The notes: generated by a model from the letters alone, not told the origin. DNA of 48,027 nucleotides from an uncultured Lachnospiraceae bacterium (GCA_902762905.1 CACWQE010000016.1:1-48027), one strand, 5' to 3'; shown: positions 33,468-43,509, numbered from the stretch's first letter. Program-made: numbers and translations.

Positions 33468-35771
33468 TCATTTCTTCTTCGGTGTACTCTTCTTGACCGT
33501 GCTTTGCTTGGGTAACGTCTTCGCTGCCGGCTTCTTCTCCGCATAATCATAACGGAATACAACAACTGATAATGGTGGAAGATGCATCGTGATCGACTGT
33601 TCTCTTCCGTTCCATGGCTCATTCTCCGCTTTCAATGGCTTCGGATTCATGCGTCCTTTACCGCCAAACTCCTCTGCGTCTGAATTCAATATCTCGGTAT
33701 ACTTGCCCTGACAAGGAACGCCTACAATAAATCCATCCCGATCAACCGGTGTAAAGTTACATACAAACAACAATTGATCCTTCGCCGTAGATCCCCGACG
33801 AATAAATGACACAATACTGCTTTGAGGATCATCACAACTGATCCACTCAAATCCCATCTGATCCTGATCGTTGTAATAGAATGCATCATATGTGTTATAT
33901 AAATGATTCAGTGCTTTCACATAATTCTGAATACCCTTATGACTTGCTGCATCCTCACCATCTAACAGATACCAGTCCAGACTTCTTGCCTCACTCCATT
34001 CCCGAAGCTGCGCAAATTCCTGACCCATGAATAATAACTTCTTACCAGGATGTCCATACATAAAACCATAAGCGGTTCGCAGATTTGCAAACTTGTCATC
34101 ATGCAATCCCGGCATCTTATTGATCATTGAACACTTCAGATGTACCACTTCATCATGTGAGATTACGAGAATAAAATTCTCTGAATATGCATACATCAAG
34201 CTGAATGTTAATCGGTTATGATTGAACTGTCTGAAATATGGATCTAACTTCATATACTCTAAGAAATCATTCATCCAACCCATATTCCACTTGAACAAGA
34301 ATCCTAATCCGTCCATAGAAACCGGTGCGGTAACCCCTGCCCAGGAAGTAGATTCTTCTGCAATTACAAAAACACCCGGCTCTAACTCCTCAATTGTCTT
34401 GTTAAGTTTCATCAACATCTTGATTGCGTCATAATTCTCATTACCACCATCTTCATTCGGCAGCCAGTTACCATTCTGCTTACCATAATCAAGATATAAC
34501 ATAGAAGCTACCGCATCCACACGAAGTGCATCAATATGATATTCCTTTGCCCAGAATACCGCATTGGCAATCAGGAAGTTCGATACCTCATTCCGTCCAA
34601 AATCAAAAATATAAGTTCCCCAATCTGGATGTTCTCCCCTTCGGGAATCCGGATGTTCAAATAATGGCATTCCATCAAATTTGCCAAGTCCATGTGCATC
34701 TCTTGGGAAATGAGCAGGAACCCAGTCAAGGATTACACTGATTCCATTCTTATGCATATAATCCACAAAATACATAAAATCTTCTGGATCACCGTATCGT
34801 CTTGTTGGTGCATAGTAATTCGTCACCTGATATCCCCAGGAACCATCAAATGGATACTCTGCAATTCCCATCAGCTCAATATGCGTATACCCCATATCTT
34901 TCACATAATCTGCAACCATTGGTGCTAATTCCCGATAAGAGAAGAATCCATTCTCGTCATCTTCAACTTTCTTCTTCCATGAACCTAAGTGCATCTCATA
35001 GATATTCATCGGCTTACGCATTGCGTCATTTCTTGTAACTGTCTTACGTTTCTCCATCCATGCAGAATCTTTCCAACGATACTTCGTAATGTCCTTGACC
35101 ACATTGGCATTATCCGGGCGGAACTGTGCACAGTTACCAAATGGATCTGCTTTATAGATCTCTTCTCCAAACCGAGTCAATATATTAAACTTATAGATGG
35201 CATCCTCTCCTACATCCGGGATAAACAATTCGTAAATTCCGGAAGATCCGGTCAAATGCATCGGATGTAACGCACCATCCCACATATTAAAGTCGCCAAC
35301 AACAGATACTCTTCTCGCATGAGGTGCCCATACGGCAAAATAGGTACCTGACACTCCATCTAACTTCATTGGGTGCGCACCTAACTTCTTATAGATCTCC
35401 CAATGATTACCTTCTGAGAATAAGTATATATCCAGAGATCCAATCTGACTTTCAAAACTATACGGATCTGCAGAAATAACAGTAGAACCATCCTGATAAT
35501 TCGTCACCAGACGATACTTTGAACCAACAAACTTCTTCTTCGGAAGGTATAATGCATAGAACCCGTTGTCATCCACCTTCTCCATCTCGTATTCCGTCTT
35601 GCCTGTTGGTGCAATCACCTTACAACTAACTGAATGTGGCTTATATGCAGTAATCATCTGACCTTCTCCATAATCATGATTACCTAACAGATGTTTCGGT
35701 GCATTACACTTTCCTTCCATCAACTCATCATACAGAATCCAGTTAATCCATTGTTCAATCTTAACGTTCAT
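33468..35771 (-). CDS. glgB: 1,4-alpha-glucan branching enzyme (GH13)
   Basis: A 767-residue glycogen branching enzyme that cuts alpha-1,4 chains and rejoins them through alpha-1,6 bonds. An N-terminal CBM48-type domain (about residues 135-220, YFAVWAPHARRVSVVGDFN) precedes the GH13 barrel: ALRVDAVASML with nucleophile Asp419, FVIAEESTSW with acid Glu472, and VISHDEVVH with the third Asp. The last 20 residues are Lys/Pro/Thr-rich (AEKKPAAKTLPKQSTVKKS then TPKKK) and are not part of the enzyme fold. No other glycogen gene lies in the window. AGGGAGG precedes the ATG. It is transcribed divergently from the cyclase gene. Confidence 0.96.
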   Translation of the reverse strand: MNVKIEQWINWILYDELMEGKCNAPKHLLGNHDYGEGQMITAYKPHSVSCKVIAPTGKTEYEMEKVDDNGFYALYLPKKKFVGSKYRLVTNYQDGSTVISADPYSFESQIGSLDIYLFSEGNHWEIYKKLGAHPMKLDGVSGTYFAVWAPHARRVSVVGDFNMWDGALHPMHLTGSSGIYELFIPDVGEDAIYKFNILTRFGEEIYKADPFGNCAQFRPDNANVVKDITKYRWKDSAWMEKRKTVTRNDAMRKPMNIYEMHLGSWKKKVEDDENGFFSYRELAPMVADYVKDMGYTHIELMGIAEYPFDGSWGYQVTNYYAPTRRYGDPEDFMYFVDYMHKNGISVILDWVPAHFPRDAHGLGKFDGMPLFEHPDSRRGEHPDWGTYIFDFGRNEVSNFLIANAVFWAKEYHIDALRVDAVASMLYLDYGKQNGNWLPNEDGGNENYDAIKMLMKLNKTIEELEPGVFVIAEESTSWAGVTAPVSMDGLGFLFKWNMGWMNDFLEYMKLDPYFRQFNHNRLTFSLMYAYSENFILVISHDEVVHLKCSMINKMPGLHDDKFANLRTAYGFMYGHPGKKLLFMGQEFAQLREWSEARSLDWYLLDGEDAASHKGIQNYVKALNHLYNTYDAFYYNDQDQMGFEWISCDDPQSSIVSFIRRGSTAKDQLLFVCNFTPVDRDGFIVGVPCQGKYTEILNSDAEEFGGKGRMNPKPLKAENEPWNGREQSITMHLPPLSVVVFRYDYAEKKPAAKTLPKQSTVKKSTPKKK

Positions 35772-35807
35772 AAAAACCTCCCTTAAATCGCATCTTCTCT
35801 ACGAAAT

Positions 35808-35835
35808 ATCATACCACTTTTACCCTCTTCTGTAA
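35808..35835 (-). promoter_or_regulatory. glgB promoter
   Basis: On the minus strand TTACAG (35830-35835) and TATGAT (35808-35813) are 16 bases apart, giving a leader of about 35 bases before the glgB ATG. Confidence 0.6.
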
Positions 35836-35854
35836 ATGAATATTCCCACGTTTT

Positions 35855-35868
35855 TAGACAAATGTCTA
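35855..35868. promoter_or_regulatory. Small palindrome between divergent glgB and cyclase promoters
   Basis: TAGACA-AA-TGTCTA lies about 10-20 bases upstream of both -35 elements, a place where one regulator could act on both genes. It is short and could be chance. Confidence 0.35.
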
Positions 35869-35878
35869 TCTTTTTTCC

Positions 35879-35907
35879 TTGTGTCACAGGGTGCTTTATA
35901 CTATAAT
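35879..35907 (+). promoter_or_regulatory. Promoter of the PAS-GGDEF-GAF gene
   Basis: TTGTGT (35879-35884) and TATAAT (35902-35907) are separated by 17 bases, with start of transcription expected near 35914 and the ATG at 35948. Confidence 0.72.
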
Positions 35908-35947
35908 TAGAGTAACAGTTTATACCAATTTTACTGGAGGGTTACAT

Positions 35948-38143
35948 ATGGCAGAACAGAAAAAAGGAAAAACCGGGATTTTCATCATCGAATTAAGCGA
36001 TTCCTACCCTATTTTGGAATGTGATAAACAATTTCTTACTATGATGCACTACGATATTCAGGATATTAAGAATCAGCGGCAACATCTATGCGATATCGTT
36101 TTTCCTGAAGATTACGAGGATTTCATTTCCTCTTTGAATACCCAGTTACGACGTTCTAACTTCACAAGTGACCGGGTACGTTTTGAGAAACGCAACGGAA
36201 GGGTGGTTCAGGTACTCTTGAACGGACAGATCTTTACCCTAAAGGATGGCCGAGAAGTGTTGCAATGCAGCTGCACGGACATCTCTTCCCTCGAGACGGC
36301 CGCCTTAGTAAGTGAACGTGCCCTGTCTGATCTTGAAGTCTTCTCCCAATCTGTGCGTTGCGGTCTTAGTAAGCATATCTGTGACAACTCCCTGACCTTA
36401 ATCTGGGCAAATGATTATTATTTCAATCTGTTCGGCTATACCCGGGAGGAATATGAAGAGAATTTTGGAGAAAGCCTGATTCCTCTTATTGCCCAGGAAG
36501 ATCTTCCTCTTGTTGTCAACAGCATCACAACCCTATTAGAAGATCACGAGATTGATATTACTTTCCGTATCCGTCATAAAACCCGTAATTTCTGCTGGGT
36601 GAATCTGGTAGCTGCATGCTTAGAACAATCGGATAGCGATGACTTTCCTATTGCCAACTTTGTATTAAATGATGTAACAAGCTTGAAATATGCGGAGATG
36701 AAAGCTGAATTAGAAGCAAAGAAATACGAGATCATCTCCGACATTTCAGAAGAGATTCCCTATGAATACGAGATTGACACAGATACCTTAACCTACGCTA
36801 AGAAATACGAAACGCTCTTTGGCCGCAAAAGCATCTACCGTCATCCGGTACGCAAGTTCATAGATGCCGGTTATGTTTCAGAAGATACTGCTAAGAGCTT
36901 TACCGATATCTTTGAAGCTGCCAGAAGAGGTGATATCGTTCACAATGCTGAATATAAGTTAAAGAATCGTTCCGGTAATTTTGAATGGCATTATTCCAAT
37001 TATACACTAATCCGGGACGAACATGGAGAACCTCTTCGCGCAGTCGGTATTCTTCGTAATATTGATGCTCAAAAGAAAGAACAGGAATCCCTTTTAAAAC
37101 GTGCACAGACCGATGCCATGACCGGACTGCTTAACAAAGCAACAACCGAAAACTATGTCCGCAAGCACCTGAAAGATCTCCAATCCGGTGTATATGGTGT
37201 TGTTCTCTTAGTGGATATTGATGATTTCAAAAACATCAACGATACTTACGGACATTTAACCGGAGATGAAGTGATCATTGAGATTGCACATGCTCTGATG
37301 CGTTATACATTTAACGATGGATTTGTAGGACGAATCGGTGGCGATGAATTTCTCGTTTACCTTCCAAATGTATTAGATACTACACTTGCGTGCGAGAAGG
37401 CAGAGAAATACGCAAGTGAACTCCGCCGAAAATATCCAGGAGATGACAGCAATCCCAAAGTAACATTAAGCATTGGTATTGCAGCAACTGATGTACCAAT
37501 TCCATATAGCGACTTAATGGATCATGCAGACCAGGCTTTATATCAGGCCAAGGTCAACGGAAAAAACGGGCACGTCCTGTATAATGATACACTTGAACGC
37601 ACCCGGTATTATAACGCACGCAGACAGAATCAGACCAACTACGATCCAGTTATTGTCAGTAACGTATTAACCATATTAAATGAAAATAGCGACGCTTCCG
37701 CCGCTATTCAAAAAGCAATTAATTATATGGGCGATACACTGAACATTGACCGAATCGCCATCTGGGAATATCAGGATGACCGCAATTTTGTGAACAAAAC
37801 TTTCGAATGGCAGTCTGCCAGCTATCCATATGCGGACGGCAATACAGAGAACCTCTCTTCTATCCAGTGGGAAGAAGTAGATACCCTAAGTATTACAGGA
37901 ACCTATCACACCGCTAACACCAGTTCCATCCGTCTTAACAACTTCGGAAAAGGTGCTTTTCACGGTGTCAATGAATTCATTCAGAGTAAATTCACTTATG
38001 GAGGTTCTACGATTGGTTATATTGGATTCTTCAATTACTCCGAAGATGATGTCTGGACTAATGAAATGATCGAGACCTGCAATCTATTTACCAAGGCCCT
38101 ACATGCATACATCCAGCTCAAATACTTAGAAACCCGGCTCTAG
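35948..38143 (+). CDS. PAS-GGDEF-GAF diguanylate cyclase
   Basis: A 731-residue soluble signalling protein. Three PAS-like units occupy about residues 10-380 (ILECDKQFLTMMHYD; LIWANDYYFNLFGYTREEYE; FEWHYSNYTLIRDEHGEPLR). The cyclase domain follows (DAMTGLLNKATTENYV; VDIDDFKNINDTYGHLTGDE; VGRIGGDEFLVYLP) with an intact GGDEF, so it should make cyclic di-GMP. I see no RxxD inhibitory site in the usual place five residues before GGDEF. A GAF-like domain fills the C-terminus (DTLNIDRIAIWEYQDD ... GGSTIGYIGFFN), an uncommon order because sensors usually precede GGDEF. GGAGG precedes the ATG at 35948. Its stop overlaps the stop of the convergent ABC gene in CTAG. Confidence 0.9.
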   Translation: MAEQKKGKTGIFIIELSDSYPILECDKQFLTMMHYDIQDIKNQRQHLCDIVFPEDYEDFISSLNTQLRRSNFTSDRVRFEKRNGRVVQVLLNGQIFTLKDGREVLQCSCTDISSLETAALVSERALSDLEVFSQSVRCGLSKHICDNSLTLIWANDYYFNLFGYTREEYEENFGESLIPLIAQEDLPLVVNSITTLLEDHEIDITFRIRHKTRNFCWVNLVAACLEQSDSDDFPIANFVLNDVTSLKYAEMKAELEAKKYEIISDISEEIPYEYEIDTDTLTYAKKYETLFGRKSIYRHPVRKFIDAGYVSEDTAKSFTDIFEAARRGDIVHNAEYKLKNRSGNFEWHYSNYTLIRDEHGEPLRAVGILRNIDAQKKEQESLLKRAQTDAMTGLLNKATTENYVRKHLKDLQSGVYGVVLLVDIDDFKNINDTYGHLTGDEVIIEIAHALMRYTFNDGFVGRIGGDEFLVYLPNVLDTTLACEKAEKYASELRRKYPGDDSNPKVTLSIGIAATDVPIPYSDLMDHADQALYQAKVNGKNGHVLYNDTLERTRYYNARRQNQTNYDPVIVSNVLTILNENSDASAAIQKAINYMGDTLNIDRIAIWEYQDDRNFVNKTFEWQSASYPYADGNTENLSSIQWEEVDTLSITGTYHTANTSSIRLNNFGKGAFHGVNEFIQSKFTYGGSTIGYIGFFNYSEDDVWTNEMIETCNLFTKALHAYIQLKYLETRL

Positions 38144-39990
38144 GCTGTCTGCTGGAACTGTGAATTATAGAGATCTGCATAGAAACCACCTTTTTCCATA
38201 AGGGTATCATGATTTCCCTGCTCAATAATATCTCCATCTTTCATAACCAGAATCAGATCTGCATCCCGAATCGTTGACAGACGGTGTGCAATAACAAAAC
38301 TGGTGCGTCCCTTCATGAGGTTATCCATAGCTTTCTGAATACGCACTTCCGTTCTGGTATCAACAGAAGAGGTTGCTTCATCTAAGATCAATAGTTTCTT
38401 ATTTGCAAGAATCGCTCTTGCAATGGTCAGCAACTGTTTCTGTCCTTGCGAAACATTCGTTGCTTCTTCATTTAATTCCATATCATATCCACCCGGTAAG
38501 GTCTGAATAAAATGATGTGCATGTGCTGCTTTTGCAGCTTCGATCACTTCTTCATCGGTAGCATCCAGCCGTCCATACCGGATATTTTCCATAATTGTGC
38601 CCTTAAAAAGCCATGTGTCTTGCAGCACCATTCCAAATGCATTTCGTACTTCTTCCTTATCAAAATCTTTGACATTAATTCCGTCTAAATAGATATCACC
38701 GGAATTCAGATCATAGAATCGCATAAGCAGTTTTACCAATGTCGTCTTACCTGCACCTGTCGGTCCTACAATTGCAATCTTCTGTCCCTTAGACACTTCC
38801 GCTGAGAAGTCTTTCAAAATGATCTTATCCGGATAATATCCAAAGCATACATGTTCAAACTTCACATCACCTTCAATCGTTTCCATTTTCTTGTCGGTAT
38901 GATGTTTCGCAAGCAGATTTTCCTCTTCCTCGCCTAAGAAAGTAAATACCCGCTCGGCTGCCGCCATCGTTGACTGCAACATATTAGATACCTGCGCAAC
39001 CTGCTGAATCGGCTGGGTAAACTGTTTTACATACTGAATAAAGGACTGGATATCACCAACCTCAATCGTTCCTTTAATAGAAAGGTATCCGCCTACAATA
39101 ACCACGCCAACATAGCCAAGATTACCAACGAATGTCATAATCGGCTGTGCTAATCCTGAGATAAACTGCGACTTCCATGCAGAAGTATATAACTTTCCAT
39201 TCATCTCATCAAACTCTTCTAACACCTGATCTTCTCTTGTGAACAATTTTACGACATTATGCCCACCAAAATTCTCCTCAATCTGTCCATTTACATCACC
39301 AAGATAATTCTGCTGTGCCACAAAATATTTCTGGGAATTCTTCACGATCAACATAATACCAAGCGCAGAAATCGGAAGAAGTAATAATGCGATCAATGTC
39401 ATAAGTGGGGATATACTCAACATCATAATCAAGATTCCGATCAGTGTCGCACTCGATGAGATCAACTGTGTCACGGATTGATTCAAGCCTTGTGTCAATG
39501 TATCCACATCATTCGTAATTCTGGATAACACATCACCAAAGCTATGTTTATCATAATAATTCATAGGAAGCCGGTTAATCTTTTCAGAGATCTCTTTTCG
39601 CATCTGAAATGCAATTCTCTGTACTACTTGTGTCATAATGAGACCCTGTGCATATCCAAACAACATAGACGTCAGATATAATCCCAACATGATCAAAATA
39701 ATATGTGCAATCTTATCAAAATCAATACCCACACCACCTTGAATCTTGCTGATCAGGCCATTAAATATCTCGGTAGTCGCTTTACCTAATACCTTCGGTC
39801 CTACAATATTAAACACCGTAGAGCCAATTGTAAATAACGCAACTAATATGATTGCGATATGATACTTCGATACATATGCAATAAATTTTTTAAGTGTTCC
39901 CTTGAAATCTTTCGCCTTTTCTACCGGGGCTCCCATGCCGCGCCCATGCATACCACGTCTTCTAGGCATTGATGTCTTATTATCTGCCAT
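38140..39990 (-). CDS. ABC exporter half, catalytically complete
   Basis: Six-helix membrane domain (about residues 30-330) and ATPase with Walker A GPTGAGKTT, Q loop MVLQDTWLFKG, signature VSQGQ, Walker B LLILDEATSSVD with catalytic Glu, and H-loop VIAHRLST. The Arg/Gly/Met-rich N-terminus (PRRRGMHGRGMGAP) is unlike the 24801 paralogue. It begins two bases after the stop of its partner, with AAAGGGG upstream. The pair is a heterodimeric exporter under the MarR gene upstream; substrates are unknown, multidrug export is likely. Confidence 0.92.
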   Translation of the reverse strand: MADNKTSMPRRRGMHGRGMGAPVEKAKDFKGTLKKFIAYVSKYHIAIILVALFTIGSTVFNIVGPKVLGKATTEIFNGLISKIQGGVGIDFDKIAHIILIMLGLYLTSMLFGYAQGLIMTQVVQRIAFQMRKEISEKINRLPMNYYDKHSFGDVLSRITNDVDTLTQGLNQSVTQLISSSATLIGILIMMLSISPLMTLIALLLLPISALGIMLIVKNSQKYFVAQQNYLGDVNGQIEENFGGHNVVKLFTREDQVLEEFDEMNGKLYTSAWKSQFISGLAQPIMTFVGNLGYVGVVIVGGYLSIKGTIEVGDIQSFIQYVKQFTQPIQQVAQVSNMLQSTMAAAERVFTFLGEEEENLLAKHHTDKKMETIEGDVKFEHVCFGYYPDKIILKDFSAEVSKGQKIAIVGPTGAGKTTLVKLLMRFYDLNSGDIYLDGINVKDFDKEEVRNAFGMVLQDTWLFKGTIMENIRYGRLDATDEEVIEAAKAAHAHHFIQTLPGGYDMELNEEATNVSQGQKQLLTIARAILANKKLLILDEATSSVDTRTEVRIQKAMDNLMKGRTSFVIAHRLSTIRDADLILVMKDGDIIEQGNHDTLMEKGGFYADLYNSQFQQTA

Positions 39991-39992
39991 GT

Positions 39993-42182
39993 TTAGCACC
40001 CCTTTCCTTCCAGATCTTTCTGTGTTAACTGTGACTGTGCAATCTGTCGATATACTTCATTATTTGCCAATAGTTCTTCATGTGTTCCACGACCTACAAT
40101 CTGACCATCTTCCAATACCAGAATCTGGTCTGCATGCATGATCGTGCTGATCCGTTGTGCCACAATAATCACTGTTGCATCTTTGACCTGTGTATTCAAT
40201 GCACTTCTAAGGGCCGCATCCGTCTTATAATCCAGTGCAGAGAAACTGTCATCAAACACATAAATCTTCGGATGCTTGGCAATTGCCCTGGCAATCGCAA
40301 GGCGCTGTTTCTGTCCGCCAGAAACATTGTTACCGCCCTGTGCAACTTCAGAATCATATCGTTTCTCTTTTTCATCAATAAACTCTGTTGCCTGTGCAAT
40401 TGCCGCTGCCTGTTCTACTTCAGCATCCGTTGCACTTCCATTTCCAAAACGGATGTTAGATGCAATTGTTCCAGAGAAAAGAACTCCTTTCTGCGGCACA
40501 AATCCAATCATCTTACGAAGATCTTTCATCTTCATATCCCGGATATCCATACCATCAATCGCAATCTTACCCTCTGATACATCAAATAATCTCGGAATCA
40601 GATTCACCAACGTAGACTTACCGCAACCGGTACTTCCAATAATTGCTGTTGTCTGTCCCGCTTTGGCTGTAAAATCAATATCCGTTAACGCATATTCTTT
40701 CGCATTCGGATAACCAAATGATACATGATCGAATACGATCTCACCCTTACCCTGTGGAGCTTCTTTCGCATCTTCCTTATCTAAAATCAAAGTCTCAGAC
40801 TGCAACACTTCATCGATACGATCCGCTGCAACGGTTGCTCTTGGCAACATAATAGACACCATAGAAATCATCAGGAAACTCATGATAATATACATCGCAT
40901 ATGTTAAGAATGCGATCATCTCACCAACCTGAATATCTCCTGCATCAATCTTGCCCGCACCAACCCATACAATCAATACACTCACACCATTCATAATGAA
41001 CATCATCGTTGGCATCATAAGTGCCATCGTTCCGGATGTAAACATCTGTGTCTTCATCAGATTGCGGCTTGCATCCTCGAATCGTTTCTCTTCGTATTTC
41101 TCTCTGCCAAATGCACGAATAACGGAAAGTCCTGTTAATATCTCACGTGATACCAGATTCAAACGATCCACTAATTTCTGCATAATCTTAAACTTCGGCA
41201 TAGCAACGACCATCAATACTACGATCAATAACATAACAGCAGCTACTGCTACTACGATCACCCATGCCATAGAAGTTGTAGAATGTAACACCTTCACAAC
41301 CGCACCAATTCCCATGATCGGTGCAAATGCTACCATTCGGAACAAAATGGTCAACACCATCTGAATCTGCTGTACATCATTCGTACAACGCGTAATTAAC
41401 GAAGATGTCGAAAACTGATTCATCTCCGCATTTGAAAAGCCCATTACCTTAGAAAACACCTTTCCCCGGACGTCCCTTGCAGTATAGGCGGCAAGCCTTG
41501 CAGAAAGGAAACCGACAATTATACTAACTATCATCGCCAAAACCGCAATTTCTAACATGCGTACACCCATCTGTTTCAGATAATTCATCTGGTATGTGTC
41601 CATATCAATGCCAAGTTTCTCATATTCCGCAGTTGCAAACTGTACTCCCATTGCCTCTGACATATAATCTGGATAATCCTTCAACTTGTCTTTGATGCCT
41701 TCTGTCATAGACTGACGTTGTTCTTCCGGCATTGTTTCAAGAACGCTCATAATATCGACATTCTGTGTATCCATTCCCATCGCTTTCAACATCTGCTCCT
41801 GCATTTGTTTTGCCTCGGCACTATCTGCCGTAAACAAATACACGACCATTTCTGCATCCAACATAGAATCCTCTAAGTTGGTTCGCTCATCTTCTTTTAA
41901 TGAATTAAGATCAGCCACATATTTTTCTTTCTTGTGCTTATAATACTGATCTACTGTATTCTTCTGAACATCCGTCAGAAACATACCCAGATTATGATAC
42001 GTCTCCTCTGACATCTCTTCTGGAATCGGATATTCCACACCCTTATTCTGAATACCAACATCCACAATATCAGATGTATAATCCGGTAACGTCAATTCAC
42101 AAAATACCTGTACCACAAGCAATAACAATATGAATATCATGACATACCATAACTTCTTTGCAAATTTTAAAACTTTAAACAC
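39993..42182 (-). CDS. ABC exporter half, degenerate ATPase site and extra outside domain
   Basis: A 729-residue half transporter, about 150 residues longer than its relative at 26569. The extra part lies between the first two membrane helices (about residues 45-205, from the SDIVDVGIQNKG stretch to YQMNYLKQMGVR) and is charged and helical, so it should be an extracellular domain. The ATPase has Walker A GSTGCGKST, signature VSGGQ and Walker B YVFDDSFSALD with Asp for the catalytic Glu. It pairs with the complete half downstream. Heterodimeric multidrug exporters such as BmrCD have a comparable outside domain in one subunit. Confidence 0.92.
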   Translation of the reverse strand: MFKVLKFAKKLWYVMIFILLLLVVQVFCELTLPDYTSDIVDVGIQNKGVEYPIPEEMSEETYHNLGMFLTDVQKNTVDQYYKHKKEKYVADLNSLKEDERTNLEDSMLDAEMVVYLFTADSAEAKQMQEQMLKAMGMDTQNVDIMSVLETMPEEQRQSMTEGIKDKLKDYPDYMSEAMGVQFATAEYEKLGIDMDTYQMNYLKQMGVRMLEIAVLAMIVSIIVGFLSARLAAYTARDVRGKVFSKVMGFSNAEMNQFSTSSLITRCTNDVQQIQMVLTILFRMVAFAPIMGIGAVVKVLHSTTSMAWVIVVAVAAVMLLIVVLMVVAMPKFKIMQKLVDRLNLVSREILTGLSVIRAFGREKYEEKRFEDASRNLMKTQMFTSGTMALMMPTMMFIMNGVSVLIVWVGAGKIDAGDIQVGEMIAFLTYAMYIIMSFLMISMVSIMLPRATVAADRIDEVLQSETLILDKEDAKEAPQGKGEIVFDHVSFGYPNAKEYALTDIDFTAKAGQTTAIIGSTGCGKSTLVNLIPRLFDVSEGKIAIDGMDIRDMKMKDLRKMIGFVPQKGVLFSGTIASNIRFGNGSATDAEVEQAAAIAQATEFIDEKEKRYDSEVAQGGNNVSGGQKQRLAIARAIAKHPKIYVFDDSFSALDYKTDAALRSALNTQVKDATVIIVAQRISTIMHADQILVLEDGQIVGRGTHEELLANNEVYRQIAQSQLTQKDLEGKGC

Positions 42183-42200
42183 GTACTTATCTCCTTTCTG

Positions 42201-42749
42201 TCATTCCTGTTCTGTCTCCCGGGATTCCAATTCTTCCATGATATCAAACATTCGATTTGAAAGTGTAATCATTTGAAGCATATCTTCTTCTCCCATACGC
42301 TCAACAACTTTCTTCATCCACGCATGCTTGCGTTCTTTTTCTTGTTTACATATCATTTTTCCCTGTTCTGTTAAAGTAATATACACATTTCTGCGATCCG
42401 TTTCTGAGTTTCTCCTTGTGACCAATCCTTTCTTTTCTAATATACTGATCTTCTTTGATACCGCTGACATCGTCATATGACTAACATCAGCGATTCTCCG
42501 CATGGTAATTCCCTCTGGATGCTTTTCTGTCATTACCACAATTCCCATCAACATATAATATTCCACATTCGCCATATTGCCCTGTTTCTGGAAACGCAAT
42601 CTGCATTGGTGTACCCGATGCAATAAATGAAACAATTCTGAAATTACTTGATCCATGTGTCTATCTACATTCCTTTCCGATTCTCCCATTTTTCTAAGGT
42701 TCTCAATAGTTTCCTTAGGCAAGCATTTATTATATATCTTTCTTCTCAT
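42201..42749 (-). CDS. MarR-family transcriptional regulator
   Basis: A 182-residue winged-helix regulator: GITMRRIADVSHMTMSAVSK is the recognition part, then LEKKGLVTRRNSETDRRNVY with the wing, and a long C-terminal dimer helix. It is first in an operon with the two ABC halves (18-base gap) and probably represses them until a drug or related ligand binds. AAAAGG seven bases upstream supports the ATG at 42749. Confidence 0.9.
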   Translation of the reverse strand: MRRKIYNKCLPKETIENLRKMGESERNVDRHMDQVISELFHLLHRVHQCRLRFQKQGNMANVEYYMLMGIVVMTEKHPEGITMRRIADVSHMTMSAVSKKISILEKKGLVTRRNSETDRRNVYITLTEQGKMICKQEKERKHAWMKKVVERMGEEDMLQMITLSNRMFDIMEELESRETEQE

Positions 42750-42776
42750 ATGTCAACCTTTTTGTATCACAAAAAT

Positions 42777-42791
42777 CATGAACATTTCGTG
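42777..42791. promoter_or_regulatory. Possible MarR operator
   Basis: CATGAACATTTCGTG is an imperfect palindrome (5 of 6 arm positions pair) in the short region before the MarR gene, where a promoter must lie. It may be the autoregulatory site. Evidence is position and symmetry only. Confidence 0.35.
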
Positions 42792-42792
42792 A

Positions 42793-42840
42793 AAACAAAA
42801 AGAAGCAGGAACTATAACACAAATTATAATTCCTGCTTCT
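42793..42840 (-). terminator. Terminator of the MMPL-TetR operon
   Basis: On the minus strand AGAAGCAGGAA and TTCCTGCTTCT form a perfect 11-bp stem that continues through ATTATAA/TTATAGT-like pairs, followed by TTTTTGTTTTC. It ends the transcript of the genes 47726-42865. Confidence 0.87.
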
Positions 42841-42864
42841 AATATTCATCTGATTGCAAATCAG

Positions 42865-43473
42865 CTATTGGGCGGTCACCTCAAAATTATGGATTAACTG
42901 CCGTATCATCGGATACAATTCCTTTTTCAACTCTGGCAATTCCACCGGCTGTTTATACAAGATAACATTATGCGCTGTGGAATTAACCAATTCTACGATC
43001 ATAAACATCAACATTTCCGGATTCCGGAATGTATGCTTGGAATCTTCAAATAACTGTCTGACAAATAGTACCGCCGTCTCACCTGACTCCATCGGCATAT
43101 TCTCCAAGGCATGTGTAAATATGCCCCAACTAAGATTTTTGGAAATGAATTTCAACAAAGTCTTATTGTCATCCAATTGATTCAATATATGATCGACCAT
43201 GAAGATGATCTGCTCCTCAAAGTCCTTCACACCACTTTCCACCAATGCCACTCTTGCCCGGTCAAAGATCTGTGCTGCCTTCTTGCGGATCAGATAATCC
43301 CGCACATCATATTTATCCTTGAAATACAGATAAAATGTACCCTTTGCCAACTCTGCTTTTTTCATGATGTCTGCAATGGAGGTTTCATTGATTCCATTTT
43401 GGATAAACAGTGAAAATGCAGAATCTACGATTGCATTCTTTTTTCTCTTTTTATTATCCTCAACTTTTCCCAT
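42865..43473 (-). CDS. TetR-family regulator of the MMPL operon
   Basis: The N-terminal helix-turn-helix reads AIVDSAFSLFIQNGINETSI then ADIMKKAELAKGTFYLYFKD, typical TetR. The ligand domain is all-helical with no close match to a named group. GGAGG a few bases upstream decides the ATG at 43473. It is the last gene of the operon with the exporter and its heptad-repeat partner. Two palindromes at the distant operon promoter are probable binding sites, so it likely represses its own operon. Confidence 0.9.
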   Translation of the reverse strand: MGKVEDNKKRKKNAIVDSAFSLFIQNGINETSIADIMKKAELAKGTFYLYFKDKYDVRDYLIRKKAAQIFDRARVALVESGVKDFEEQIIFMVDHILNQLDDNKTLLKFISKNLSWGIFTHALENMPMESGETAVLFVRQLFEDSKHTFRNPEMLMFMIVELVNSTAHNVILYKQPVELPELKKELYPMIRQLIHNFEVTAQ

Positions 43474-43509
43474 ACAAACCTCCTGTTCCTGCAAACATAT
43501 CCTCATTTA

